Assembly: GCA_023399595.1 (NCBI GenBank) | Contig: JAEWOR010000033.1 | Span: forward strand, 124,001 to 188,000 | Source of the DNA: Bacteroidota bacterium | Lineage (GTDB): Bacteria > Bacteroidota > Bacteroidia > Flavobacteriales > Weeksellaceae | DNA: 64,000 nt | Reading direction: 5' to 3' | Shown here: positions 34,443 to 44,127 of the stretch, piece by piece | Layout: each line of letters opens with the position of its first letter | How positions within the stretch are numbered: position 1 is the first letter of the stretch | The notes under the pieces: generated by a model | What the model saw: only the letters and a program-made list of their open reading frames with translations | What the model was told of the DNA's origin: nothing | Database searches by the model: none | Translations under genes and position numbers: made by a program

Positions 34443-36251
34443 TTAATCTGCTTTTGCCATTCTTTCAGCACGTTTTCTATCTTCTTCAGATAAGATTTTC
34501 TTTCTCATACGGATGAAGTTTGGCGTTACCTCAATCGCTTCATCAGCTTGGATATATTCCATACATTCTTCTAATGAGAATAAGATTTTTGGAGCAACAC
34601 CAGTATCTTTATCTTTACCAGCGGCACGCATGTTGTTCAATTGTTTTGCTTCTACGATGTTTACTACCAAATCTCCTGGTTTATTTTGCTCACCGATAAT
34701 CATCCCTGTGTAGATTTCTTCACCTGGATCTACGAAGAACTTGCCTCTATCTTGTAGTTTGTTGATTGAATATTCAGTGGCTGGACCAGTCCCTTTACTT
34801 ACCAACACTCCATTGTTTCTTCCTGGAATAGCACCTTTAAAAGGCTTATATTCTGTGAAACGGTGCGCCATGATAGCTTCACCTGCAGTTGCTGTCAACA
34901 TTTGAGAACGCAATCCGATAAGACCTCTTGAAGGAATCTCGAATTCCATATGTTGCATTTCACCTTTAGTTTCCATAATGTGAAGGTCACCTTTTCTTTG
35001 AGTTGCTAAATCGATAACTCTTGAAGCAAATTCTTCAGGAACATCTACCACCAAAGATTCGTATGGCTCGCATTGTACACCATCAATTTCTCTTAAGATA
35101 ACTTGTGGCTGACCAATTGTCATTTCATACCCTTCTCTTCTCATCGTTTCAATAAGAACTGACAAGTGAAGAATACCTCTACCGAAAACTAAGAATGTAT
35201 TAGCATCATCCGTTTGTTGAACTCTTAATGCTAAATTCTTCTCTAATTCTTTTGTTAATCTTTCTTTAAGGTGGTTAGAAGTAACATATTTACCATCTTT
35301 ACCAAAGAAAGGTGAATTGTTGATAGAGAATGTCATGTTCAACGTTGGCTCATCAATCGCTGTTCTTTCCAATGGTTCAGGATTTTCCAGGTCTACGAAA
35401 GAATCTCCAATTTGGAATGCATCGAAACCTACAACCGCACAGATATCTCCAGCCTTTACTTCAGTTACTTTTTTCTTTCCTAATCCTTCAAAAACGTAAA
35501 GTTCTTTTACTTTTCCTTTTACAATTTTTCCACCATCCTGAGCAAGACCAATCCATTGTCCTTCAGATACTGAACCTCTAGTCACTTTTCCGATAGCAAT
35601 TCTTCCTAAGAAAGAAGAGAAATCTAAAGAAGTGATTTGCATTTGCAAGTTACCTTCCATCGTTTTTGGTTCCGGAACATATTGTAAAACACCATCCAAA
35701 ATTGGTAAAATACTATCTGCTGGCTCCAACGAGGTGTTGAACCAACCTTGTTTTGAAGATCCGTAGAATGTTGGGAAATCCAATTGCTCTTCCGTAGCAT
35801 CTAAAGCAAAGAATAAATCGAATACTTTGTCATGAACTTCTTCTGGACGACAGTTTGGCTTATCAACTTTATTAATAAGAACAATAGGTTTCAAGCCTAA
35901 TTCTAGAGCTTTTTGAAGTACGAATCTTGTTTGTGGCATGGGTCCTTCAAAAGCATCTACTAATAAGATAACACCATCAGCCATTTTCAATACTCTTTCT
36001 ACTTCACCTCCGAAATCGGCGTGACCAGGTGTATCAATAACGTTGATTTTTGTATCTTTATAAGTAACAGAGATGTTTTTTGATAAAATAGTAATCCCTC
36101 TTTCTCTTTCAAGGTCATTGTTATCCATAATTAACTCCCCAGATTCCTGATTTTCTCTAAAAATATTGGTAGCATGGATAATTTTGTCCACCAAAGTAGT
36201 TTTACCATGGTCAACGTGGGCGATAATCGCAATATTACGAATGTTTTGCAT
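34443..36251 (-). CDS. typA: Translational GTPase TypA/BipA
   Basis: Ribosome-associated GTPase acting in 50S assembly and stress adaptation. 602 residues, full length. GTP motifs: AHVDHGKTTLVDKI (G1), RERGITI (G2 region), DTPGHADFGGEVERVL (G3) and NKVDKPNCRP (G4). Domain II and the EF-G-like domains III and V follow, with the BipA-specific C terminus GEAIMAHRFTEYKPFKG and GVLVSKGTGPATEYSI. The -7 box TAATTTTG lies at 36277-36270 on the minus strand. Monocistronic. Confidence 0.97.
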   Translation of the reverse strand: MQNIRNIAIIAHVDHGKTTLVDKIIHATNIFRENQESGELIMDNNDLERERGITILSKNISVTYKDTKINVIDTPGHADFGGEVERVLKMADGVILLVDAFEGPMPQTRFVLQKALELGLKPIVLINKVDKPNCRPEEVHDKVFDLFFALDATEEQLDFPTFYGSSKQGWFNTSLEPADSILPILDGVLQYVPEPKTMEGNLQMQITSLDFSSFLGRIAIGKVTRGSVSEGQWIGLAQDGGKIVKGKVKELYVFEGLGKKKVTEVKAGDICAVVGFDAFQIGDSFVDLENPEPLERTAIDEPTLNMTFSINNSPFFGKDGKYVTSNHLKERLTKELEKNLALRVQQTDDANTFLVFGRGILHLSVLIETMRREGYEMTIGQPQVILREIDGVQCEPYESLVVDVPEEFASRVIDLATQRKGDLHIMETKGEMQHMEFEIPSRGLIGLRSQMLTATAGEAIMAHRFTEYKPFKGAIPGRNNGVLVSKGTGPATEYSINKLQDRGKFFVDPGEEIYTGMIIGEQNKPGDLVVNIVEAKQLNNMRAAGKDKDTGVAPKILFSLEECMEYIQADEAIEVTPNFIRMRKKILSEEDRKRAERMAKAD

Positions 36252-36269
36252 ATAAGATTTTTACGGGTG

Positions 36270-36277
36270 CAAAATTA
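36270..36277 (-). promoter_or_regulatory. Probable -7 box for typA
   Basis: Minus strand TAATTTTG, 18 bases upstream of the typA start. No TTG at the expected distance. Confidence 0.4.
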
Positions 36278-36338
36278 AGCAATTTTAGCGAAAAAACATT
36301 TTATTATAGAAATAATTAACATTTTGATAATAAGATTT

Positions 36339-36626
36339 CTATAATGACGAAACTGAAACATAAACTAATACCGCTTGTAAAAGGACTATTAAACCAAATT
36401 TTATAACAAATGATTTTTTTGAAATTTTATGTTTAAAGATTAACATTCCAAAAAAAGCACCTAAACTTCCACCAACAAAACTCAGTACTAATAAAGTGTT
36501 TTCAGATATTCTTTTATGATGTTTTTTAGCTTGAAATTTATCCAATCCAAACACTATAAAAACAATAAAATTGACAAGCAATAAAACAACTATTAATACT
36601 TCAAGCAAATTATAATTAAAACCCAT
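36339..36626 (-). CDS. DUF1294-family membrane protein
   Basis: 95 residues with three membrane helices. The family core is visible as FGLDKFQAKKHHKRISENTLL and LSFVGGSLGAFFGMLIFKHK (each in part). DUF1294 proteins occur alone or fused to cold-shock domains, and the role is unknown. No separate terminator was seen between it and typA, and 87 bases separate them. Confidence 0.88.
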   Translation of the reverse strand: MGFNYNLLEVLIVVLLLVNFIVFIVFGLDKFQAKKHHKRISENTLLVLSFVGGSLGAFFGMLIFKHKISKKSFVIKFGLIVLLQAVLVYVSVSSL

Positions 36627-36681
36627 AATAAACTCACTTACATTGTTTTAAAAACAATAACTTAAACCAAAATAGAATAAT

Positions 36682-36710
36682 AAAAGACCACTCAAATTGA
36701 GTGATCTTTT
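36682..36710 (-). terminator. Terminator of the tRNA-Arg transcript
   Basis: Stem AAAAGACCACTC/GAGTGATCTTTT directly below the tRNA 3' end. Confidence 0.8.
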
Positions 36711-36713
36711 ATA

Positions 36714-36788
36714 TGGTGACCGCAGAGGGATTCGAACCCCCACTGTCGGAGCCGAAATCCGAAGTTCTATCCATTAAACTATGCAGCC
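36714..36788 (-). tRNA. tRNA-Arg, anticodon TCG, CCA encoded
   Basis: Folded by hand: acceptor GGCTGCA pairs with TGCGGTC through two G-U pairs. The D-arm is GTTT...GAAC, the anticodon stem TCGGA/TCCGA with loop TTTCGGC gives anticodon TCG, and the T-arm is GGGGG-TTCGAAT-CCCTC. Discriminator A and a templated CCA follow. It reads CGA-type arginine codons. Confidence 0.93.
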
Positions 36789-36869
36789 TGATTCATCAAA
36801 ATTAATAATGAGCAATTCGTAATCTGCAATACTATAATTACCCTTATTAATTACTCATTATCCATAATT

Positions 36870-38651
36870 TTAGAATGTTATTTTCACACCTCCTAAAATT
36901 TGTGGTCCTAATACTTTATAACCTTTGAAGGTTTGGTATTTAGCACCAATAAGGTTATTTCCGAGTGCAAAAATACTGAAATTTTTATGAATTTTATATT
37001 CAGCGGATAGATTTAAATCTGCATAACCTCCTACTTTATCGTCATTATTTTCGACAGCTTGGTAACTTAATCCAATTGGAACACTTGGATTAGGAACAGT
37101 ATCAAAAGCATATGAATTAGTTGTTCTATCAGACACAAAGAATCCTTTAAAACCTAACATTAGTTTTTTCTCTAGCATCGTATATTTTGCACCAATACTC
37201 GCATTGATTAATGGACGATTGTAAATATTTTCGAAGTTCTCTAAATCGTATTTTGTAAACTGAACTTCAGCATCTAGCACTAAATTTTCTAATGGGAAAT
37301 ACTGTAAACTACCTTTTACATCACTTACATTTCCGTTGTCATATACTGCAGAAAAAGTATTTGCAAAATCATAAGACGAACGATTCAAAGTATAAAGATC
37401 ATCAAATAAAGAATTCCCTTTAAAGAACATAATATCTCTCACTTTAGCATAACCTGCAGAAACATCATATTTAAAAGTTTCGTCTATATCTCCACGAATA
37501 CCAAAATAAACATGATATTTGGTTTGTGTAGGCTTTAAAAACTGATCAGAAAGCACATAAGGGTTTTCTTCTAGTAAACTTGCATAGGTATTCATTTTCA
37601 AGCCACCATCAACTCCTCCATAGAATTTAAAACCTTGCACTGCAGACACCTGAAGTTCAGCTTTTGGAAACCAATAAGACTTAGAAGTTTTAAATTCTTC
37701 ATGTGTCCAACCATTACTGTGTTTTGAATTTAAGAAAGAAAAGCCAGAACCAATCATTAAATAAGATTCACCTTTTCTAAAAGTAACTTTTGGATTAAAG
37801 TCTGCATTAAAAAAGTCAGATTCGTTCTTATTTTGTAAATCAAATATCGTTTTTACCCCTTCCAAACCAACACCTAAATCAGCATTCATACTAAAACCTA
37901 ATTTAGACAAATCAATTCCATGTTTAGAAAGATTCACTAAAACAGAACCTTGCGTTTCCTTAGCATCAAACTTATCCTTTAAAAATGAAGATTTAACACG
38001 TACATCATTCAAAATTTCATTGGAATAGTAATCATAATATCCATTAACGTTAAATGTGCTAACATTTTGCTTCAAATCTGTATCTGCAGCGGGTTGTAAA
38101 GCATAAATTCCGTAATAATTATAATCATTTCTACCAAAATTTGCAGAAGCGTTTAACTTTCCTTTATCTCCATAAGAATTCAAGTATGCACCAAGTTTTA
38201 AATCATTTTGCTTAGAACTCCAGTCGTATTCTTTTTTTAAACCACTTGTAGAAAGAAAATGTACATCCGCTCCTACTTCAAGTTTATTTTCAAGAGTTTT
38301 AGAAATATTTCCGTCCATTAAAAACTTTCCATAATTACCACCTCCTATTTGGAAATAATTATTCTGCGAGCTACCTTCAAATTTGGGTGCCACATCTTCC
38401 CCTTGAATGGTAGAAGTTTTAAAATCTGAAACCGCAGGAACATCTGTAATAATATATTTTACAGGGTTTTGAGATTTTTCTTCTGGCGGATAATTTTTAA
38501 TAGTTTCTACCGAAGTTTTTTTCTTTTCAATTTTCTTTACTTCAGGCTCTCTTTTTTTATCAAGAATTAATTTTTCTTCTTTAATCTGAGAAAAAGCCAT
38601 CTGAGAAACTCCCAAGAAAACTATGGATAATATTTGAATCTTTCTGTTCAT
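36870..38651 (-). CDS. Plug-less TonB-receptor-like outer-membrane beta-barrel
   Basis: 593 residues. The signal peptide (MNRKIQILSIVFLGVSQMAFS) is followed by a Lys/Glu-rich linker (25-65), then alternating amphipathic strands to the end, closing ILGGVKITF with the terminal Phe of barrel proteins. There is no carboxypeptidase-like domain, no plug domain and no TonB box that I can see. Such short barrels are annotated as TonB-dependent receptors in Flavobacteriia. It lies 60 bases below a giant TPR protein on the same strand. In related genomes such pairs recur, so a shared envelope complex is likely but the substrate is unknown. Confidence 0.72.
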   Translation of the reverse strand: MNRKIQILSIVFLGVSQMAFSQIKEEKLILDKKREPEVKKIEKKKTSVETIKNYPPEEKSQNPVKYIITDVPAVSDFKTSTIQGEDVAPKFEGSSQNNYFQIGGGNYGKFLMDGNISKTLENKLEVGADVHFLSTSGLKKEYDWSSKQNDLKLGAYLNSYGDKGKLNASANFGRNDYNYYGIYALQPAADTDLKQNVSTFNVNGYYDYYSNEILNDVRVKSSFLKDKFDAKETQGSVLVNLSKHGIDLSKLGFSMNADLGVGLEGVKTIFDLQNKNESDFFNADFNPKVTFRKGESYLMIGSGFSFLNSKHSNGWTHEEFKTSKSYWFPKAELQVSAVQGFKFYGGVDGGLKMNTYASLLEENPYVLSDQFLKPTQTKYHVYFGIRGDIDETFKYDVSAGYAKVRDIMFFKGNSLFDDLYTLNRSSYDFANTFSAVYDNGNVSDVKGSLQYFPLENLVLDAEVQFTKYDLENFENIYNRPLINASIGAKYTMLEKKLMLGFKGFFVSDRTTNSYAFDTVPNPSVPIGLSYQAVENNDDKVGGYADLNLSAEYKIHKNFSIFALGNNLIGAKYQTFKGYKVLGPQILGGVKITF

Positions 38652-38710
38652 ATTGTTGAATTTAAAGTTTGAAATTTAAATTGAATATTCAATTTTTTTC
38701 AATCAATAAT

Positions 38711-41668
38711 TTACTTTTTAATTTGTTTTTTCACTTCTTTAGCTTCGTTCACTATTTCAGGGAAATCTTGATAGTTAGCGATAATTTGGTCGCATGTATA
38801 ACTCGCCTGATAGTTGTCTTTTAGACCAACATAATTCTTAGCCATCAACACCAAAGCTTTTGCACCCCAATTTTCTTCGGAAGCATAATTGTTAGCAATT
38901 TTAAAGATGGTTTCATTAGAAGATTTATAAGCTTTTGCTTTGTTTTGATACCAAGCTTTTGCGTATAAAGACTCCGCTGCCACTTCATTGTTTGATGATT
39001 TTTCCAAAGCAGAATATGCATTTTGAGCATCTTTATCTTTCCCAGAATTCATTAAACTTCTCGCTTTAATTACTTTCGCTGTCTCAATAACGGAAGCCGA
39101 GTTTTTAGAATTTGCAATAACGGCATCGGCTAATTTTTCAGCTTGATTAAAGTTTTTCTCATCCGCATACACCTTCATTAATTCTACATTCGCAAAGTTT
39201 CGGATGTTTACATTATTAGAATTCTTAAGGTTTTCTAAATATTTCTTAGCTTCAACAGTATTATTCTGAGCCAAATATATCTGAACGATACGGGTTTGTG
39301 CATCGTCTTGATAATCGTTCTGAACATCTGAAATTGCCTGTAAAGTCAATAAAGCTTTTGTAGTATTTTTAGTTTGATAATAGCTTTCCCCTAATTCGTA
39401 CTGCGCTTGGAATAAGCCTTCACCAGTAGGATTTTGAGAAATATATTTTTCATAATAAGAAATGGCGTTTTTATAATCTTTCTTTGCAAAATACTGTTTT
39501 GCAGTGGTTAGATTAATCTCTTCAATTTCCTTAGCATCAATATTTACACCTATATTTCTTGCGAAATTTTCATAACCTGCAGTATCTCCATTTTTCGTGA
39601 AAATTGGTTTAGCCGCTAATACAATTTTCTGTGCATAAGCTGTATTTCTATATTGATTTCCAAGAGATTGAAGTTCCGATAAAGCTTTATCATTCTGGTT
39701 TTGGTCAATATAATTTTGCGCTCTGTAAATAGAAGCATTAGCCACCAAATCCTTATCCGAAGAAGATTTAACAACTTTAGAAAAATAATCGTTGGAACTG
39801 GAATAATCATCTTGAGAAGCATAAGCCACTCCAATTTCATACTCTGCATCGTCTCTGTAGTCTGAATTTGGATATTTTGAAACAAGAGATTTTAAAGAAT
39901 TTATTTTCCCTGCAGGATCTCCTTTAAACCCTAAAGCCATTCCTTTTTGAAACTCAGTATAATCGGTAGCATCTGTATTTTTATCGTAAATCTCAATAGC
40001 TTCCCCTAACTGATTATTAGCATAATAAATATCTGCTAAACGAAGTTCAGCATCATTTTTAAATTCTATTTTAGGGTTTTTAAGATAATCTTTGAAATAT
40101 TTTTCCGCCTGATCAAACTTTTTAGATTTGAAATAAGCATAACCTAAATCGTAAGAAAGTTGTTGCTTCTCTGGGAAAGTTTTATCCAATAATTTTTCAT
40201 ATCGAACGATAGCTGAAGGATAATTACCTTTCTGATAATATACTTGAGATAACCAATACAAAGCTCTGTTATTAAACTCTTTATTAATATTAAACTCTAA
40301 ACTCCTTAAAAAGTATTTTTCAGCAGCGTCTAGGTTTCCTTTATTAAATTCTTCCGTTCCCAACAGGTAAGAAACCTCTTGATCTATCTTATCCGTTTCG
40401 GGAGTTGAGTTCGGTAATTTATCAATAGCATCTAACGTTCCTTTATAATCTCCAGAATACAAATAAGATTTCACCAATAAGGATTTCATCTCACCATTTT
40501 GATCTGTATTTCCTGCAATATAATCTTGAATAACTGTTGTAGGATTTTCGAATGGATTTCCGATATCATAACTAAGCTTTGCATACTGTTGATGAGCTAA
40601 GTTTTTTACTTTTTTATCATAATCCATTTGATAAGCAGAACGGAATGCAGAAAGCGCTTCTTGTTTTTTATCAACCGCTAAATAAGCATTTCCTAGCTGA
40701 TAATAAGCATTTTGCGCCAAAGCAGAATTAGAATTAATTAACTGATTATAATAAGAAACCGCTTCGTCGTATTTTTTTAACTGAGCCGCAACAAATCCCA
40801 TTTCATAAAGATCACTTTCAGATGGATTTTGCTGAACATTCAAATAAGATTTAAGATGGGGATATGCAGAATCATAATCTTTCTTCATAAAGTAACTTTC
40901 ACCAATAATCTTATCAACTTCTGCCTTATAAGCATCTGTAACGTCGGTTTTTAAAAGCGCGTCGCCTTCAGAAATTGCTCTATCATAATCCTTATCATTA
41001 AAGTACATCTGAACATAGTACGGACGAACAAGTTTTCCAAATTTTTCCTGATTCTTTATAGAATCAAAATATTGAAATGCTTTATCATTCTGTTGGTTAG
41101 CATAATACAAATGTCCCAACATATAAGCAACATTTCCTTTATCTGCTTCCGATGCGTTTTGATGAGCCTCTTCTAACGCTGTAATCGCACCTTTAGAATC
41201 TCCCATCATAAATTTAGCATATCCCAATTTCAGGATATACTCTGTATTTTCTTCTTTGGAAAGTTGATATTGATTAACCTTCTCTAAAGTTTCCAAAGCT
41301 TTTTCAAAATCTTTTTTAGCCAAATAATAATCCGCTAAAGGCAAATTGGCTTGTGCAAAATACGCAGAATGAGGATATTCTTTCATAAATGCTGTTAAAC
41401 CTTCTTCTGCATGGTTTTTCTGAAGAATTACTCCAATAACATTATCAAAGAATTGCGCTGCTTCTTTTTTAGACTTAGAAAGGTTTTGATTATAAAAATA
41501 TTGCCTTGCATATTCATATTGCGAGGCATTGTACACCTTTGTTTGATAAAGGTTTTCGGCCAAATTAAATCGGTAGTTTTCCTTCTCATTAAAGTATTGT
41601 GACTGTTGAGCTTCCGATAAACCGAAATAAAAAACAGCCGCTGCTAAAATAATTTTCTTTGAATTCAT
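38711..41668 (-). CDS. Large exported TPR-array protein
   Basis: 985 residues from the ATG at 41668. Ten codons of upstream TTG-initiated extension are unlikely. The signal peptide is MNSKKIILAAAVFYFGLSEAQ. The remainder is a nearly unbroken array of about 20 TPR-like units, for example YQLGNAYLAVDKKQEALSAF and AQYELGESYYQTKNTTKALL. The repeats resemble YbgF/BamD-type periplasmic scaffolds. Immediately downstream is an outer-membrane barrel gene, suggesting the array serves it in the periplasm. No enzyme domain. Its upstream region contains DnaA-box-like sequences. Confidence 0.8.
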   Translation of the reverse strand: MNSKKIILAAAVFYFGLSEAQQSQYFNEKENYRFNLAENLYQTKVYNASQYEYARQYFYNQNLSKSKKEAAQFFDNVIGVILQKNHAEEGLTAFMKEYPHSAYFAQANLPLADYYLAKKDFEKALETLEKVNQYQLSKEENTEYILKLGYAKFMMGDSKGAITALEEAHQNASEADKGNVAYMLGHLYYANQQNDKAFQYFDSIKNQEKFGKLVRPYYVQMYFNDKDYDRAISEGDALLKTDVTDAYKAEVDKIIGESYFMKKDYDSAYPHLKSYLNVQQNPSESDLYEMGFVAAQLKKYDEAVSYYNQLINSNSALAQNAYYQLGNAYLAVDKKQEALSAFRSAYQMDYDKKVKNLAHQQYAKLSYDIGNPFENPTTVIQDYIAGNTDQNGEMKSLLVKSYLYSGDYKGTLDAIDKLPNSTPETDKIDQEVSYLLGTEEFNKGNLDAAEKYFLRSLEFNINKEFNNRALYWLSQVYYQKGNYPSAIVRYEKLLDKTFPEKQQLSYDLGYAYFKSKKFDQAEKYFKDYLKNPKIEFKNDAELRLADIYYANNQLGEAIEIYDKNTDATDYTEFQKGMALGFKGDPAGKINSLKSLVSKYPNSDYRDDAEYEIGVAYASQDDYSSSNDYFSKVVKSSSDKDLVANASIYRAQNYIDQNQNDKALSELQSLGNQYRNTAYAQKIVLAAKPIFTKNGDTAGYENFARNIGVNIDAKEIEEINLTTAKQYFAKKDYKNAISYYEKYISQNPTGEGLFQAQYELGESYYQTKNTTKALLTLQAISDVQNDYQDDAQTRIVQIYLAQNNTVEAKKYLENLKNSNNVNIRNFANVELMKVYADEKNFNQAEKLADAVIANSKNSASVIETAKVIKARSLMNSGKDKDAQNAYSALEKSSNNEVAAESLYAKAWYQNKAKAYKSSNETIFKIANNYASEENWGAKALVLMAKNYVGLKDNYQASYTCDQIIANYQDFPEIVNEAKEVKKQIKK

Positions 41669-41737
41669 TGAATAATCAAATTTTAGAAATTTTGTCAAGA
41701 TATTGAAAGATAAGTCTTTACTTTTTCAGGTGGAATT

Positions 41738-41818
41738 TTATCCACAATTTACCAACGAAAATATTGAAAATATATTGTACTAACAAGAGCTTTTTACTTA
41801 TTGTTAATATGTGGATTA
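41738..41818. promoter_or_regulatory. Pair of DnaA-box-like sequences in an AT-rich intergenic region
   Basis: TTATCCACA at 41738-41746 (perfect E. coli box) and TGTGGATTA at 41810-41818 (inverted, one mismatch), in the 250-base AT-rich divergent region between the TPR gene and the permease gene. Confidence 0.3.
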
Positions 41819-41859
41819 CTTTTTAATACTTCTTAACTTATATTATAATAAATTTTGAA

Positions 41860-41894
41860 TTTGGAGAATTATATAGGTGAAATCATTACATTTG
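41860..41894 (+). promoter_or_regulatory. Promoter for the amino-acid permease
   Basis: TTTG at 41860-41863, 23 bases, then TACATTTG at 41887-41894. The ATG is 27 bases further. Confidence 0.65.
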
Positions 41895-41921
41895 TTTTAA
41901 CTAAATTTAATATAGAATTGG

Positions 41922-43598
41922 ATGGGTCAACTTTTTAGAAGAAAACATTACTCAGCGGCAGACAGTCCGTCTGGTTTGTTGAGAGTTTTAGGAGTTTGGG
42001 ATATTGTATTTTTTGGAATTGCTGCTATTATTGGTGCAGGTAGTTTCAGTAGTTTGGGAGAAGCTGTTTTCAAAGGAGGACCTGGAGTTATTTTATTATA
42101 TCTTATTTGTGGTTTCGCATGTGGTTTTACCGCTTTATGTTACGCTGAATTCGCCAGCAGAATTCCTACCGCGGGTTCCGCTTATACTTACGCTTATGCC
42201 AGTTTTGGAGAATTAATTGCTTGGATTATTGGTTGGGCGCTCATTATGGAATATTCTTTCGGAAATATTTATGTAGCCTTTTCTTGGTCAGATTATTTCA
42301 CGAGTTTTATGGATCGTATCGGATTTCATATTCCCGATTACTTAACCTGCAGTTATACCGAGGCCAAAAAAGCTTTTATGAGTGGTTCCAAAAATACCGA
42401 ACTAGTCAATGCTTGGAAAAGCGCTCCTTTACTAGGAAATTTAAAATTTATCGTTGACATTCCTGCCTTGGTGATTAATGGTTTAATTACTTGGTTGTGT
42501 TATGTTGGGGTTAGAGAAAGTAAAAACTTTAATAATGTACTTGTTATATTAAAACTTGCTGTTATCCTTTTGGTCATTTTAGTAGGAATAGCTTATGTAA
42601 ATACCGATAACTGGACTCCTATAAGCCCAACCACTGGAGAACCTTCTTTTATGCCAAACGGATTTGCTGGTGTTATGAGTGCTGTTTCTGGAGTTTTCTT
42701 TGCTTATATTGGTTTTGATGCTTTAAGTGTTCTTTCCGAAGAAACCAAAGACCCTCAAAAAAATTTACCTAAAGGAATGATTATCTCACTTGTTCTTTGT
42801 ACGGGAATTTATATTGCTTTAACGCTTGTTCTTACCGGAATGGTGAATTATGAAAATTTTGATGGAGTTGGGGATCCACTTGCTTTTATTTTCGAAAAAA
42901 CCAATGCTAATGTAGCCTGGATGGAACTCGTGGTTTCTTTTATTGCTATAATAGCCATTACAACTGTGCTTTTAGTTTTCCAAATGGGACAACCCAGAAT
43001 TTGGTATGCTATGAGTAGAGATGGATTGATGCCTAAAAAATTCCAAACTATTCATCCTAAATACAAAACTCCTTCTTTTGCTACCATTATTACTGGTATT
43101 GTAGTGGGAATTCCTATTTTGTTTACAGATAAATCTTTTATTTTAGATTTCACAAGTATTGGAACTATTTTCGCATTCGTTTTGGTTTGTGGTGGTGTTT
43201 TATTATTACCAAGAAAAGAAAAAATTGCTGGAAGATTCCATTTGCCATATATCAACGGAAAATTCATTTTCCCCATTATTTTTGTGGGCGGACTCATCTT
43301 CTTTTACTATTGGCAGCCAGAGTTTTTTCAAACTTTAATGGATTGGAGTCATCCTGATGAAGGTGAATTTAGAGCTTCTATTTTCTTTTTTATTATGATT
43401 AATCTTATCCTTTGTGTATTGGCATTATTAAAAAACCTATCGCTAGTACCACTTATGGGATTAAGTTCTTGTTTGTATTTACTTACAGGAATGAGCCATG
43501 AAAACTGGATGTATTTCGGAATTTGGTTTGCGATAGGATTAATTATTTATTTCTGTTATGGTTACAAAAATAGTAAGCTTAAAAAAGTGAATGATTAA
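41922..43598 (+). CDS. APC-family amino-acid permease
   Basis: 558 residues, inner-membrane secondary transporter with 12 or more hydrophobic helices. APC features: GVWDIVFFGIAAIIGAGSFS in the first helix (the unwound IGAG motif binds the amino group), ALCYAEFASRIPTAGSAYTY in helix 3, GFDALSVLSEETKDPQKNLP after helix 6, and PRIWYAMSRDGLMP. The group resembles CAT/YfnA-type cationic or broad amino-acid permeases. Substrate is not determinable. It has its own promoter. Confidence 0.9.
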   Translation: MGQLFRRKHYSAADSPSGLLRVLGVWDIVFFGIAAIIGAGSFSSLGEAVFKGGPGVILLYLICGFACGFTALCYAEFASRIPTAGSAYTYAYASFGELIAWIIGWALIMEYSFGNIYVAFSWSDYFTSFMDRIGFHIPDYLTCSYTEAKKAFMSGSKNTELVNAWKSAPLLGNLKFIVDIPALVINGLITWLCYVGVRESKNFNNVLVILKLAVILLVILVGIAYVNTDNWTPISPTTGEPSFMPNGFAGVMSAVSGVFFAYIGFDALSVLSEETKDPQKNLPKGMIISLVLCTGIYIALTLVLTGMVNYENFDGVGDPLAFIFEKTNANVAWMELVVSFIAIIAITTVLLVFQMGQPRIWYAMSRDGLMPKKFQTIHPKYKTPSFATIITGIVVGIPILFTDKSFILDFTSIGTIFAFVLVCGGVLLLPRKEKIAGRFHLPYINGKFIFPIIFVGGLIFFYYWQPEFFQTLMDWSHPDEGEFRASIFFFIMINLILCVLALLKNLSLVPLMGLSSCLYLLTGMSHENWMYFGIWFAIGLIIYFCYGYKNSKLKKVND

Positions 43599-43616
43599 TT
43601 ATTAGATTCTTATAAA

Positions 43617-44053
43617 ATGACTGTTGTAGAAGAAACCCAAAATTATATTGATGCCCAAAATAAAATCAAGAAAAAAGATTTGGAAATTGTTCATCAACAG
43701 ACGCTTCCCATATTTCCTAATGGAAAATTATGGTTTGAGGATGGTAAAATAGAGAAGGCAAAGTGATTAGTAATCCTAGTATTGGCTATGGAAACTATTT
43801 TTTCAATACAAAAAACGGAACAAAAAAAGAGTTTTCCAAAATTGGTTTAAGTGCAAACACGACTGGTATTTCTGTTTACATTATGGGAATTGATGATAAA
43901 ATTTTCCTTATAGAAAACTTTGGAAAAGAATTTGGAAAAGCTAAAATAAGTGGATATTGCATTAAATTTAAAGAACTCGAGGATATTCAACTCAACGTTT
44001 TAGAAAAGACAATTCGCACTGGAATTGAAACTACCAATCCAAAAAAGTTTTAG
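43617..44053 (+). pseudogene. DUF1801 protein gene split by a single-base frameshift
   Basis: The first open frame starts at 43617 and stops at 43766 (49 residues, ending LWFEDGKIEKAK). The second begins at 43763 in the next frame with ISNPSIGYGNYFF and continues through SANTTGISVYIMGIDDK to the stop at 44053. Together they read as one DUF1801 (YdhG-like) protein of about 145 residues. The total span is 437 bases, one short of a multiple of three. An extra A in GAGAAGGC would give EKGKVISNP and restore the frame. It is either a recent mutation or a sequencing error. Confidence 0.75.
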
Positions 44054-44127
44054 TTTTTATTTTATTTTTGATAACTTAGAAATGGAAAATAGATTTTCAT
44101 TTCAGTATTTCATCTTTAATTTTTTGA

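Noticed and set aside
36805..36861. Inverted repeat ATAATGAG.AATT / AATT.CTCATTAT below the barrel gene
   Set aside because: Pure A/T-rich with one mismatch and a 31-base loop; could be a weak terminator but not distinct enough to call.
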